From Halobaculum sp. MBLA0147 (GTDB taxonomy: Archaea; Halobacteriota; Halobacteria; Halobacteriales; Haloferacaceae), in contig NZ_JBGKAD010000001.1 in NCBI RefSeq assembly GCF_041361345.1, positions 806,001 through 870,000 of the forward strand: 64,000 nt of DNA, read 5' to 3'. Below are positions 43,285 to 55,130 of this stretch, piece after piece (the stretch's first letter is position 1; every line of letters begins with the position of its first letter). Under the pieces are notes generated by a model, which searched no databases, had not been told where the DNA came from, and saw nothing but the letters and a program-made list of their open reading frames with translations. The position numbers were made by a program, and so were the translations under genes.

Positions 43285-43292
43285 GATAAAAC
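43285..43292 (-). promoter_or_regulatory. TATA box of the proteasome beta gene
   Basis: GTTTTATC on the minus strand, 26-33 nt upstream of the start codon. Further upstream (43310-43324) is a perfect CCCGCC-GGA-GGCGGG hairpin, possibly a terminator of the preceding small-protein transcript. Confidence 0.7.
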
Positions 43293-43458
43293 CGTTCCTT
43301 CCCCACCACCCCGCCGGAGGCGGGATTCTCGGGGGTGGTCGGGTCGTCGACTCCGGTCGGCGTGCGACGCCGTGGATCGGCGATCGATCGAGAACGAGAG
43401 CGTGTGTCTGCGGACGACGAGAACGAGTCTCCGCAGTCGGATCGGTCCCTCGGGGTCG

Positions 43459-43641
43459 TCACTCCGCGACGTGGCGGTCGTACGTCTCGTTGGCCCACTC
43501 GACGAGTCGGCGGATCGGGAGCACGACGCCTGCTCGACGGGCGAGGAGTGCCACCGGCAACACGAGGATGCCGACGAGCAGCGTCAGTTGGTGGAGTGCG
43601 AACGTCGTCGCGCGGCGGGCGCGGGTCGTAGCGGTCGTCAT
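43459..43641 (-). CDS. 60-residue single-TM basic protein
   Basis: Starts with a basic Thr/Arg-rich head (MTTATTRARRATTFALHQL), then one long hydrophobic helix (LTLLVGILVLPVALLAR), and a tail with VEWANETYDRHVAE. It looks like a small membrane protein of haloarchaeal type. A TATA box GTTTATACGT (43671-43680 on the minus strand) lies 30-39 nt before the ATG, which supports a real gene with a very short leader. Confidence 0.75.
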   Translation of the reverse strand: MTTATTRARRATTFALHQLTLLVGILVLPVALLARRAGVVLPIRRLVEWANETYDRHVAE

Positions 43642-44003
43642 CGGGTGTGGATAGACCCCGGGCGACGCCCACGTATAAACCCGTCGCCGGTGGCGGACAC
43701 GTCGAACCCGACGCAGTCGTGCGGTTCGCCGCCGGACTCGAGACGAGCGGGCGCTCACCACGCCGACGGGTCGAGACGGTGTCTCCTCGGAGATAGCCCA
43801 CCCATCACAGCACGGGGCCGCTCGTAAGTTACGGCGTGGTGACGGCAGTCGTACGGGAAGACGAGCGGCGGGTCGACGCCGCCGAGTGGAGTCGCACGGA
43901 GCAGTGGAGTGGTCGAGGCTCCGGAGTCGGTGCCGAGATGTGGGTGCACGGAGTCCCACCCCGAACCGCAAGAGTAGAAAGCCCCACACCCCAACGACCG
44001 GGT
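43642..44003. other. Divergent intergenic region without a gene
   Basis: 362 bases. The left part holds the TATA box of the leftward small-protein gene (43671-43680). A second AT-rich patch GTAAGTTAC (43825-43833) has no gene at the matching distance. A GTGGG/CCCAC inverted repeat with a 10-base loop lies near 43940-43960. AGAGTAGAAA (43971-43980) is a weak promoter candidate for the rightward UPF0212 gene. Reading frames through the region are Arg/Ser-rich and look non-coding. Confidence 0.5.
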
Positions 44004-44381
44004 ATGAGCAACTACCTCGTCGCGTTGGAGGCCGCGTGGTTGGTGCGAGACGTCGAAGAAGTCGACGACGCGATCGGAGTCGCGGTCAGCGAGGCCGGTC
44101 GTCGCCTCAACGAGGCGGACAAAGAGTACGTCGAGGTGAACGTCGGCGCGACGCCGTGTCCGGCGTGTGGCGAGCAGTTCGACTCCGCGTTCATCGCCGC
44201 CGAGACGGCGCTGGTCGGCCTGTTCCTCGAGATCGAGATCTTCAACGCCGACAGCGAGGAACACGCCGCCCGGATCGCCAAGAGCGAGGTCGGCTCCGCG
44301 CTGCGGGACATCCCGCTGGAGGTCATCGACGTGATCGCGGACCCCGACACCGAGGAAGCGCCCGCCGACGAGGCCGCCTGA
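44004..44381 (+). CDS. UPF0212 / DUF555 family protein
   Basis: 125 residues matching the archaeal UPF0212 (DUF555) family: MSNYLVALEAAWLVRDVEE at the start, CPACGEQFDSAF (one CxxC), and SALRDIPLEVIDV in the last third, before a short acidic tail. Conserved across euryarchaea, function unknown. The ATG is at the natural beginning of the conserved segment. It is followed after 74 nt by the HTH-CBS regulator on the same strand. Confidence 0.9.
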   Translation: MSNYLVALEAAWLVRDVEEVDDAIGVAVSEAGRRLNEADKEYVEVNVGATPCPACGEQFDSAFIAAETALVGLFLEIEIFNADSEEHAARIAKSEVGSALRDIPLEVIDVIADPDTEEAPADEAA

Positions 44382-44455
44382 TCGGCCGACGAGCGAACGG
44401 ACGTCCCCGCGCTCGCCGTCGGAACACACTTCTATTACTACGGCTCATTCCAGGT

Positions 44456-45007
44456 ATGGACATCCCGACACCGGAGCAGTTGAAAGAGCGACGGGGCGAC
44501 GTGGGCGTCACACAGACAGAGCTCGCGGAGCTCGCGGGCGTCTCGCAGCCGTTGATCGCCCGGATCGAAGGGGGCGACGTGGACCCGCGGATGTCGACAC
44601 TGCGGGCCGTGGTCGAGGCGCTGGACGAACTGGAGCGGGAGACGGTCGTCCTCGCGGCGGACATCTACCACGAGGGGATCGTCAGCGTCGCGCCGGACGA
44701 CTCCGTCGCCGACGCACGCGACCGGATGACGGCGGAGGACTACGACCAACTCCCGGTGTTGAAGGGTGCGTCGTCGGTCGGGTCGATCTCGCTGGCGGAC
44801 ATCCTCCAGGCGAAGTCGCGCGAGGACTCACTCGACGAGTTGGACGTGCGGACGGTGATGAGTCCCTCGTTCCCGGTCGTCTCACCCGAGGACAGACTCG
44901 ACCGGATCAGCGGCTACCTCCAACACTCCGAGGCCGTGATGGTGACCGAGGGCGAACGCGTCGTCGGGATCATCACCGAGGCCGACGTGGCTGCGACGCT
45001 GTCGTGA
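44456..45007 (+). CDS. HTH transcriptional regulator with CBS pair
   Basis: 183 residues: an N-terminal XRE-type helix-turn-helix (ELAELAGVSQPLIARIEGGDVDP, residues about 22-44) joined to two CBS motifs (IVSVAPDDSVADARDRM; MSPSFPVVSPEDRLDRI, ending GIITEADVAATL). The layout is a recognised archaeal family of predicted ligand-responsive DNA-binding proteins that sense adenosyl nucleotides or similar. TCTATTACTA (44431-44440) lies 16-25 nt before the ATG and may be its promoter. No target is evident. Confidence 0.92.
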   Translation: MDIPTPEQLKERRGDVGVTQTELAELAGVSQPLIARIEGGDVDPRMSTLRAVVEALDELERETVVLAADIYHEGIVSVAPDDSVADARDRMTAEDYDQLPVLKGASSVGSISLADILQAKSREDSLDELDVRTVMSPSFPVVSPEDRLDRISGYLQHSEAVMVTEGERVVGIITEADVAATLS

Positions 45008-45076
45008 CCCTGTGAGCGGGGTCGGAGAGAGTGGTCGGCGGGGGTACGAGCGGCGGGAGCGTGTGGCGCCGCGTCG

Positions 45077-45604
45077 TCACGCGAGCCACGCGCGGACGGC
45101 GTCGGTGTCGCGGTAGTCGTCGAACAGGTGAGCCATCCGGTCGAGGAACCACACCTTCGCGAGGACCATCGTCACCAACCCCGTCGCCGTCACCCACGGG
45201 GCGAGCGTGTACAGCCCCCAGAGGAACGGCGGCACACCGACGACCTGCACCGCCGTGATCGCGTGGAGCTGCCGCCGTCGTGTCCGGTCGAGTCCGAACG
45301 ACTCTCGGTCCGCCCAGATCCGCTCGCCGAGGACACCCTTCGCGGCCCAACTGTCGAACGACGCCGGTTCGTCGAACAGCCGTGGGTTGAGGTAGGTCCA
45401 CGCGACCGTCGCCGCGACCGGAAGGAGTGCCCACCAGCCGAGCCACACGCGACTCCAGACGGCGACGACGAACAGCGGGAGGACGGTGAACCGCGAGTAC
45501 ACGCTCTTCGGGTTGGCGTGCCGGAGCCACTCGTCGCCCGCGAGCCCGAACGCACTCGCCAACCGCCCCTCGACCGTCGTCGAGGTGTCCCCGTGTGAGT
45601 CCAT
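45077..45604 (-). CDS. DUF6653 family membrane protein
   Basis: 175 residues with four hydrophobic segments (LPLFVVAVWSRVWLGWWALL; PVAATVAWTYLNPRLF; AVQVVGVPPFLWGLYTLAPW; TATGLVTMVLAKVWFLDRM), and polar LRHANPKSVYSRF between the N-terminal helix and the first TM. I associate it with the DUF6653 family from memory. Function unknown. An earlier in-frame ATG exists at 45649, but the residues between look non-coding. Confidence 0.8.
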   Translation of the reverse strand: MDSHGDTSTTVEGRLASAFGLAGDEWLRHANPKSVYSRFTVLPLFVVAVWSRVWLGWWALLPVAATVAWTYLNPRLFDEPASFDSWAAKGVLGERIWADRESFGLDRTRRRQLHAITAVQVVGVPPFLWGLYTLAPWVTATGLVTMVLAKVWFLDRMAHLFDDYRDTDAVRAWLA

Positions 45605-45705
45605 CGTGGGTCGTCGTAGCGTCTGTGAACGAAAGAGTGTTTCGCTCACGAGTTTTTGAACTACCCGAGGACACTTGTCGGTCCGTCGTCTAGGTGGTGG
45701 TCCAC

Positions 45706-46521
45706 ATGGGTCCCGACGAGTACGACGTCTGGTTGTTCGACCTCGACGGCACGGTAGTCGACGCGGAGTGGGAGTACGTCCGGGACGTGTTCGACCGCAC
45801 TGGCGACCGTCTCGACTACGAGTTCTCCGACCGACAGGCAGAGGACCTCTGGCACGGCCTCACCGGGACCCGCAACGACCACCTCCGCGAGCTGGGGATC
45901 GCACCCGAGGAGTTCTGGCCGGTGTTCCACGACGAGGAGGACCCGCAGGCACGGGCGGCCGCCTCCTACGTGTACGACGACGCCGCGCGCCTGATCCAGC
46001 GGCTCCGTACCGCAGACGTGCCGGTCGGGGTGGTCACTCACTGTGCCGCCTTCCTCGCGTACCCGGTCGTCGAGACGTTGGGGATCGACGAGTGGTTCGA
46101 CGCCTTCCTCGCGTGTTCGGAGGAGACGGGGTACAAGCCCGATCCGGCGCCGGTCGAGCGGGTACTCGGGGACCTCGAAGTGTCGGGGGACGCCTCGGGT
46201 GTGCTGTTGGGCGACGGCGAGAGCGACGTGGGCGCGGCGTGGAACGCGGGGCTGGACGCCGTCCACGTCGAGCGACACGGCCACCGGCGCCGTGGACGCT
46301 GTGTCGTCGCCGACTACCGCGTCCACGACTTCGACGAACTGCTCGACACCCACGGGGTCGGCGAGACCGGCGACGGTGCGAAGGGAGTCGCCGACGACTC
46401 CGGACGGGCCACCGCCGTGAGGACGGGGACGGCAGCAGAGGTCGTGACGGACGGCGACGGCTCGAGAGTGGGCGACTCGCGCGAGGGCACGGGAGCCGCC
46501 GACGCACGCGACGACGAGTGA
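45706..46521 (+). CDS. HAD-superfamily hydrolase with disordered C-terminal tail
   Basis: 271 residues. HAD motif I is WLFDLDGTVVDAEWEYV (Asp nucleophile and acid at DLDGT), motif II VGVVTHC, motif III GYKPDPAP (Lys), motif IV LGDGESDVGAA. It resembles phosphoglycolate-phosphatase/beta-phosphoglucomutase-type HADs with a helical cap near residues 20-85. The last 60 residues are a low-complexity Gly/Asp/Thr tail, which is unusual. GTG codons at 45694 and 45697 are alternative starts. Substrate unknown. Confidence 0.9.
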   Translation: MGPDEYDVWLFDLDGTVVDAEWEYVRDVFDRTGDRLDYEFSDRQAEDLWHGLTGTRNDHLRELGIAPEEFWPVFHDEEDPQARAAASYVYDDAARLIQRLRTADVPVGVVTHCAAFLAYPVVETLGIDEWFDAFLACSEETGYKPDPAPVERVLGDLEVSGDASGVLLGDGESDVGAAWNAGLDAVHVERHGHRRRGRCVVADYRVHDFDELLDTHGVGETGDGAKGVADDSGRATAVRTGTAAEVVTDGDGSRVGDSREGTGAADARDDE

Positions 46522-46602
46522 GTGCTCGCTCTCTCAGACGGACGCCGGTGTGGTCCCGTCGACCGGGAGACGACCGCAGGTTGAAACGGGTGTCGCCGCT
46601 AG

Positions 46603-49323
<2,721 letters not shown>

Positions 49324-49353
49324 GTCCGTGTGGCGGGAGACGAGCCGGTCCGG

Positions 49354-49746
49354 TCACCGCTCGCGGCGACTCGGGCCGCGGTCTGGCCCGCGGACGATCT
49401 CTCGCACGTCGACGGCACCCAGCGAGAGCCCGTCCGGATCGAACCCCGAGCGTGGGTCGTGGGTGCCGGTCGGCTCCAGCGTCGCGTCGACGAGCGCCTG
49501 GTCGTCGCCGTGGACACCCGTCAGTGACGCGAGGTCGTCCGGCGCGTGCTCGGGGCACCGGAACGTCACCGGTTCCCACCCGTCGTGGCCCTCGGCGACG
49601 AGCGCCGCGACGCGGTCGCCCGCGGCGAGTCGCGTCGCACACCGTGCACACCGGACGCCGTCTCTGCGGGCCGCGGGGAAGCCACCCGTCTCGGCCGCGA
49701 GTCCAGTGACGGCACGTGCCAGTTCTGCCGCGGCATCGTCGCTCAC
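49354..49746 (-). CDS. Haloarchaeal protein with CxxC zinc-knuckle
   Basis: 130 residues. The middle has CARCATRLAAGDRVAAL and later FRCPEHAPD, a C-x2-C plus C-x2-H pair suggesting a zinc ribbon. The C-terminal tail is polar (ADVREIVRGPDRG type). The GTG giving VSDDAAAELARA is supported by CTTAACACG on the minus strand (49767-49775) 21-29 nt upstream. Not recognised; possible nucleic-acid or protein interaction module. Confidence 0.72.
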   Translation of the reverse strand: MSDDAAAELARAVTGLAAETGGFPAARRDGVRCARCATRLAAGDRVAALVAEGHDGWEPVTFRCPEHAPDDLASLTGVHGDDQALVDATLEPTGTHDPRSGFDPDGLSLGAVDVREIVRGPDRGPSRRER

Positions 49747-49893
49747 GACCCTCGTGACGGGCGCGGTCGTGTTAAGACTCGCGTCCGTTCGGAGGACACG
49801 CGACGACGGCGTCGCCTCACGGTCCGACGGAACCGATCCCCGAGGGTGCACGTCCAGCCGTGGGACCCCCGCGAGAGAGACGGAGACTGAAAA

Positions 49894-49901
49894 GCATTAA
49901 C
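49894..49901 (+). promoter_or_regulatory. TATA box of atpD
   Basis: GCATTAAC lies 29-36 nt before the atpD ATG and is followed by a C-rich stretch. The gene therefore has its own promoter, separate from an ATP synthase operon. Confidence 0.65.
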
Positions 49902-49929
49902 CCCCCGCGGCCACAACCGCCGGTAACGA

Positions 49930-50637
49930 ATGGCCGAGGACGTCAAACCGACCCGGAAGAACCTGATGGAGATCGAAGACCGCATCGAACTCTCCGAGCG
50001 GGGACACGACACGCTCGAACAGAAGCGTGACGGCCTGATCATGGAGTTCATGGACATCCTCGACCAGGCCCAAGACGTCCGTTCGGAGCTGAACGCCGAC
50101 TACGAGCGCGCCCAGGACCGCATCAACAAGGCTCGTGCGATGGACGGCGACGTGGCCGTCCGCGGTGCCGCCGCCGCCCTGGAGGAGTACCCGGAGATCA
50201 CCACCCAGTCGAAGAACATCATGGGTGTCGTGGTTCCGCAGATCGACTCCTCGAAGGTCCGGAAGAACATCGACGAGCGCGGGTACGGACTGCTCGGCTC
50301 CTCGGCCCGGATCGACGAGGCCGCCGACGCCTACGAGGAGTTGATCGAGTCGATCATCCTCGCCGCCGAGGTGGAGACGGCGATGAAGAAGATGCTCGAG
50401 GAGATCGAGACCACCAAGCGCCGCGTCAACGCCCTGGAGTTCAAACTCCTGCCCGAACTGCGCAACAACCAGGAGTACATCGAGCAGAAGCTCGAAGAGC
50501 AGGAGCGCGAGGAGATCTTCCGCCTGAAGAAGATCAAGGCCAAGAAGGAGGCCGAGGCGAAGGCCGAACGCGAGGCCGAGGCCGCCGAGACCGAGGAAGA
50601 AGAGAGCGAGCCGGAACGGCTGTCCGCCGACGACTGA
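49930..50637 (+). CDS. atpD: A-type ATP synthase subunit D
   Basis: Central-stalk subunit of the archaeal A1A0 ATP synthase. The 235-residue protein is largely helical: [34 protein letters not shown], and the long C-terminal helix [19 protein letters not shown] with the conserved RVNALE motif. The C-terminus extends into a charged Glu/Ala tail. The gene is alone, with its own promoter; no other atp genes occur in the window. In several haloarchaea atpD is separated from the main operon. Confidence 0.96.
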   Translation: MAEDVKPTRKNLMEIEDRIELSERGHDTLEQKRDGLIMEFMDILDQAQDVRSELNADYERAQDRINKARAMDGDVAVRGAAAALEEYPEITTQSKNIMGVVVPQIDSSKVRKNIDERGYGLLGSSARIDEAADAYEELIESIILAAEVETAMKKMLEEIETTKRRVNALEFKLLPELRNNQEYIEQKLEEQEREEIFRLKKIKAKKEAEAKAEREAEAAETEEEESEPERLSADD

Positions 50638-50668
50638 CGCCGTTCCACGACGGCTGTCCGCCGACGAC
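50618..50668 (+). repeat. 17-bp direct repeat straddling the atpD 3' end
   Basis: GGCTGTCCGCCGACGAC occurs at 50618-50634 and 50652-50668 (34-bp period). The first copy encodes the last codons before TGA; in the second the stop has become CGA. It fits an older stop-spanning duplication. Confidence 0.85.
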
Positions 50669-50727
50669 CGATTCACTCGACCGGCCGGGGCCGGGTTTGA
50701 AGTTCGTGGATTCCTCACCGCTGCCGT

Positions 50728-51984
50728 ATGCGACGACGGGCAGCACTCGCGACGATCGGAGCGGCCGTGACCGGTGGATGTCTCCGACTGACGGGGAGCG
50801 ACGAGGCGTCGGCGACACCGACGGCGGCCACGGGAGAGACGGGGACGGCCGCCGCCGCGTCGAGCGGCGAGCGCCCGACCGCCGACGTCTGGGTCGCGCC
50901 GGACGGCGAGAGCGGGGACGGCTCGCGGTCGGCACCGTTCACGAACGTCCGGCGTGCGTTCGAGGCCGTCGAACCGGGCGACACCCTGTTCTTCCAGTCC
51001 GGCGAGTACCGACTCAACGGACGCACACTCGTCGGCGGCGAGCCGGACGCACCGATCGAGATCACGGGGCCACCGGACGCGGTCCTCCGCGCCCGAGAGG
51101 CCGCCGGGCCGGTCCTCGGAATCGTCCACAGCCACGTCCACTTGACCGGGACGACCCTCGACGGGCTCGCGGACCCCTCGCGCAAGTGGGAGACGCCGGA
51201 CGTGTGGGCCGACAGCGTGGTGGAAGTCTCTCCCGGACCGCGGTACGAGTCGGCGGGCGTGGAGTACCTCGAAGACGTGGTGGTGGAGCCGCACGCGATC
51301 CGCAACAGTGGGTCGGCGTTCGTGCTACTCGAACGGACACGCGACGCCGCGATCGGCGGCTTCGAGGTGACGGGCCCGGCGGGTGCCGAGTTCCACCCCG
51401 AGATGGCGGACCCGGTCGAGTCACACGTCGGCAACCTGATCCAGATCGGCGCGTCGACGAAGACGATCGCAGAGTACAAGCCGTGGGACGGGCTCGACCG
51501 GACGCGCAACGTTCGGATCCACCACGTGAACAACGCCGCCGGCCACCACCACTCCTCGTTCGCTCAGATCCACGTGGGTGCCGAGGCGATCACCGTCGAG
51601 TACTGTACCGACCGGAACGCGGGCAACGAGACGACGGGGAAGAAGTGGGTCCCCTCGGTCGCCGTCGCCGGCAACAACTGTACCGTCCGCGGCAACGACT
51701 TCGGCGACTCGCGGCAGGGCGTCGTGTTCAGCGCGTGGACGCCGGAGGGGATCGCGGAGGCGTCGAACTGGGCGCGCAACAACGACGTGTACACCAACCG
51801 GCTCCAGCGACTCTCGGCGGCACCGTTCGTGTTCGACGAGTCGTCGCCGGACGCACAGCGCACCTTCTGTGACAACCGCCTCGTCGGGATCGACGGGAGC
51901 TACGACTACGCCACGGGAGAGTGCTCGACGGACGTGGCCGCGGTCGACGGGATCGGGCACACCGCCGGACGCGACGGGGAGTAG
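50728..51984 (+). CDS. Secreted right-handed beta-helix lipoprotein
   Basis: 418 residues. The N-terminus MRRRAALATIGAAVTGGC is a (Tat-type) lipoprotein signal with lipobox TGGC, Cys18. After a Thr/Ala linker comes a segment like DUF1565/pectate-lyase-like proteins: VWVAPDGESGDGSRSAPFT, VEPGDTLFFQSGEYRL, then repeating beta-helix rungs (VHLTGTTLDG, GGFEVTGPAG, EYCTDRNAG, CTVRGNDFGDSRQGVVFS). Probably an extracellular polysaccharide-binding or -degrading protein. The ATG is about 29 nt after GGTTTGAAG. Confidence 0.87.
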   Translation: MRRRAALATIGAAVTGGCLRLTGSDEASATPTAATGETGTAAAASSGERPTADVWVAPDGESGDGSRSAPFTNVRRAFEAVEPGDTLFFQSGEYRLNGRTLVGGEPDAPIEITGPPDAVLRAREAAGPVLGIVHSHVHLTGTTLDGLADPSRKWETPDVWADSVVEVSPGPRYESAGVEYLEDVVVEPHAIRNSGSAFVLLERTRDAAIGGFEVTGPAGAEFHPEMADPVESHVGNLIQIGASTKTIAEYKPWDGLDRTRNVRIHHVNNAAGHHHSSFAQIHVGAEAITVEYCTDRNAGNETTGKKWVPSVAVAGNNCTVRGNDFGDSRQGVVFSAWTPEGIAEASNWARNNDVYTNRLQRLSAAPFVFDESSPDAQRTFCDNRLVGIDGSYDYATGECSTDVAAVDGIGHTAGRDGE

Positions 51985-52066
51985 CCGGTACGACGTGCGA
52001 CGAGTGGTCGTCCGACGCGACGGAGGCGGTCACCCGACACGACGGGGAGTAGTCGCCCGACGCGGC

Positions 52067-52074
52067 GTTTTTGC
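52067..52074 (+). promoter_or_regulatory. Promoter element of the DUF6276-type gene
   Basis: GTTTTTGC lies 24-31 nt before the GTG start at 52098 and supports that start and a leaderless mRNA. Confidence 0.55.
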
Positions 52075-52097
52075 CCGCGGGACACGCAGTTCGGCTC

Positions 52098-52493
52098 GTG
52101 ACAGACTGTCCCACGTGTTCGGCCGGTGTCGTCACCGTCGGCGTCCCCACCGACCTCCGCGAGTACGCGCCCGACGACGCCGCCGCGGTCGGACTCTGCC
52201 CGCAGTGTCTCACGGTCACGGCTGTCGATTCGAGCAGTGCCGAGGACCCACCGAGATTCGACCGCGTCGCCCCGCCGTTCCCGGACGGCGAGGCCGGTGT
52301 CGCACTCGCGCTGCTGATCGGGAAGCTCCCGTCGCTGGCGGTCGAGAAGCCGGCCGTGCGGGCGCTCCGTGAGCGGGCGGAGGCAGCCGGCGGGGACGTG
52401 GTCCTGACGCTGGACCGGTTGGTGGCGGCGTCCGACGTGGAACCGCACTTCGCGCTGGAGCGGAAGGTGGTGCAGATGGAACAGTTGGTGTGA
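52098..52493 (+). CDS. DUF6276-type haloarchaeal protein
   Basis: 131 residues with an N-terminal zinc-ribbon: CPTCSAGVV and later LCPQCLTVT. After that the protein is acidic and helical (ALALLIGKLPSLAVEK; RALRERAEAAGGDVVLTLDRL). I recall this as the DUF6276 family. GTG start, supported by GTTTTTGC about 28 nt upstream. Role unknown. Confidence 0.78.
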   Translation: MTDCPTCSAGVVTVGVPTDLREYAPDDAAAVGLCPQCLTVTAVDSSSAEDPPRFDRVAPPFPDGEAGVALALLIGKLPSLAVEKPAVRALRERAEAAGGDVVLTLDRLVAASDVEPHFALERKVVQMEQLV

Positions 52494-52579
52494 GTCGGGC
52501 GGTCTACCCTGTCACATCGAAGTACGAACTACCGCCCTCGTGTACGCTCTTGTGGATGACTCGGTCTATCGAGGAGAAT

Positions 52580-52750
52580 CTACAGTTCGTCGGCAGTCTG
52601 ATTCTCTTCGAGGAACTCTTCTATCGGTGGTGTATCGACCCTGTCGCCGTCAAGGGTAGTCTCCGCAGCCCCCACCCGCGATTCGTCGGGTCCGTTGCGA
52701 TTCGTGTCGCCCACGAGTAGGTGCTCTGTCGTGCAGGAATGAAAGCCTAG
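52580..52750 (-). pseudogene. Remnant of an IS200/IS605-type (TnpB) transposase C-terminus
   Basis: In the minus strand a 56-codon open stretch runs LLVGDTNRNGPDESRVGAAE and on through TTLDGDRVDTPP to a stop at 52580-52582. The GPDESRV motif is, from memory, typical of C-terminal tails of haloarchaeal TnpB-like proteins. The stretch has no start codon and is cut by the aRF1 gene end. It is visibly less GC-rich than all surrounding genes, as expected of mobile DNA. A plus-strand frame covering 52490-52720 also exists but has no sign of coding. Confidence 0.45.
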
Positions 52751-52756
52751 GGGCGT

Positions 52757-54013
52757 TTACACACCCGTCTCGTACCGCAACAGCCCCGCGACGCCGCCGA
52801 ACGCGTCCAGCAGTTGTTCGCCCTTCTCGAAGTCCGTCGAGATGAACGTCGTCTCCGTACCGCGCTGTTCGGCGATCTCGATCAGGTGTTCGACCACGTC
52901 CTCGCGCTCGCCCGCCTCGGCCTCGGCACCGCAGACGCTACACTCGTGAGTCGGCGTCTCGGCGCGGCGGTCGACGAGTTCGAACTCGTCGTGACCCTCC
53001 GGACACTCGAACGCGACCACGTCGTCGTGGACGTCCTCCGAGAGCAGCAGGGTCTCGACCGATCCCATCACGAGGTTCTGGCGCGTCTGGTCGAACCCGT
53101 AGGTCGCCTCCCCGCCGCTGTGGAGGTTCTCGAAGAACTCCTCCATCAGGTTCTTGTCGCGGACGATCTCCTGGTCCGCCAGCGCCTCCTGCCCGGCGTC
53201 GACCAGGTCGTGGAGCCCGGACTCGTCGGTGTAGGCCACGTCGAACTTCCCGAGCACCAGGTCCTGGATCTCGTGGTGGAGGTAGTCGCCGTCGAGGAAC
53301 TCGTCTTTCGTCGGCGAGGGCCCGCCGACCAGGACGCCGTCCAACTCGTGGCGCTCCGGGACGAACAGTTCGTTTGCCATCTCCGCGACCTCCTGGTAGA
53401 AGTTGTCGATGGCCTCAAGGCGGAGTCGGGCGAACCGCTGGGCGGACTGGCCCCCTTTCCGCTGTTTGCCCGGGACGAGCGATGAGGCGGACTTCACCGG
53501 CTCGACGCGTTTCCCCTTCAGCCAGCCGACGTTCGCCTCGCGCCGGTCGAGGACGATCAGGCCGAACAGGCCCTTGTCGCCCATCATCTCCTCCAACGGC
53601 TCCGTGAGGAAGTCGGAGTCGCAGTGGTAGCGGAACGACTGGACCGGTTCTGGCGGCGACTCCAACACCTTCGTCACCATCTCCGTCCGGCCGCCGCCGG
53701 AGTCGACGGCCCCCGAGAACAGCACCATCCCGTTCTCCGGGGCGGTGTGTTCGTAGTACTTCAGCCGGTCCTTGATCGAGGTGAGTGCGTCCTGGACGTT
53801 CGTCCGCGTCTGTTTGGACTTGATGTTGGACGCCTCGCTGTGTTCCTGCGTGACGTGGGCGACGACGTCCGAGATCTGGTGGTCCTCGGGAACGTAGATG
53901 GTGACGAGCTGCGTGCCGGAGCCCTCGAACTCGTCGAGTTCCTCCAACACCTTCCGGAACTCGTACTCCCGGCGGTCGTCACTCGGCTCGCCCGCTTCGA
54001 CGTCGCTGCTCAT
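52757..54013 (-). CDS. prf1: Archaeal peptide chain release factor aRF1
   Basis: Recognises all three stop codons and releases the peptide. 418 residues with NIKS (63-66) for stop codon decoding, GGQ within PGKQRKGGQSAQRFARLR (187-189) for hydrolysis, and the minidomain with CSVCGAEAEAGERED. The length fits aRF1. The ATG giving MSSDVEAGEP is preferred over a GTG three codons upstream because CTACTTACA on the minus strand (54038-54046) lies 25-33 nt before it. Its 3' end abuts a low-GC transposase remnant. Confidence 0.96.
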   Translation of the reverse strand: MSSDVEAGEPSDDRREYEFRKVLEELDEFEGSGTQLVTIYVPEDHQISDVVAHVTQEHSEASNIKSKQTRTNVQDALTSIKDRLKYYEHTAPENGMVLFSGAVDSGGGRTEMVTKVLESPPEPVQSFRYHCDSDFLTEPLEEMMGDKGLFGLIVLDRREANVGWLKGKRVEPVKSASSLVPGKQRKGGQSAQRFARLRLEAIDNFYQEVAEMANELFVPERHELDGVLVGGPSPTKDEFLDGDYLHHEIQDLVLGKFDVAYTDESGLHDLVDAGQEALADQEIVRDKNLMEEFFENLHSGGEATYGFDQTRQNLVMGSVETLLLSEDVHDDVVAFECPEGHDEFELVDRRAETPTHECSVCGAEAEAGEREDVVEHLIEIAEQRGTETTFISTDFEKGEQLLDAFGGVAGLLRYETGV

Positions 54014-54149
54014 TACGGTCACACTGGCCGGCGTGGCTGTAAGTAGGTGTCGAACCGTGGAACCCGCTCACACCCGGTCGTCGGTGGTGTCGGGTGACAC
54101 TCCCGGTTCGGAGAGTGGCGTCCGTCGCTCGGGTGGTGTCGGACCTCGC

Positions 54150-54986
<837 letters not shown>

Positions 54987-55130
54987 GGGTCGTGGGTCGC
55001 GGTGTGACGACTTCAGTCTGTCCACACCCGCGACGCGTTTCCGGCCGTTTCGTCTCCGAGATCGTCCCACAGGACGAGGTTCTCGCGTGCGTCGAGTGCA
55101 GACGGTGCGAGCCGAACGTGGACGCGCGAC

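Noticed and set aside
52490-52720. Plus-strand 76-codon frame after the DUF6276-type gene
   Set aside because: It overlaps the previous stop, has no promoter and no halophilic composition; the minus-strand frame fits a transposase tail better.
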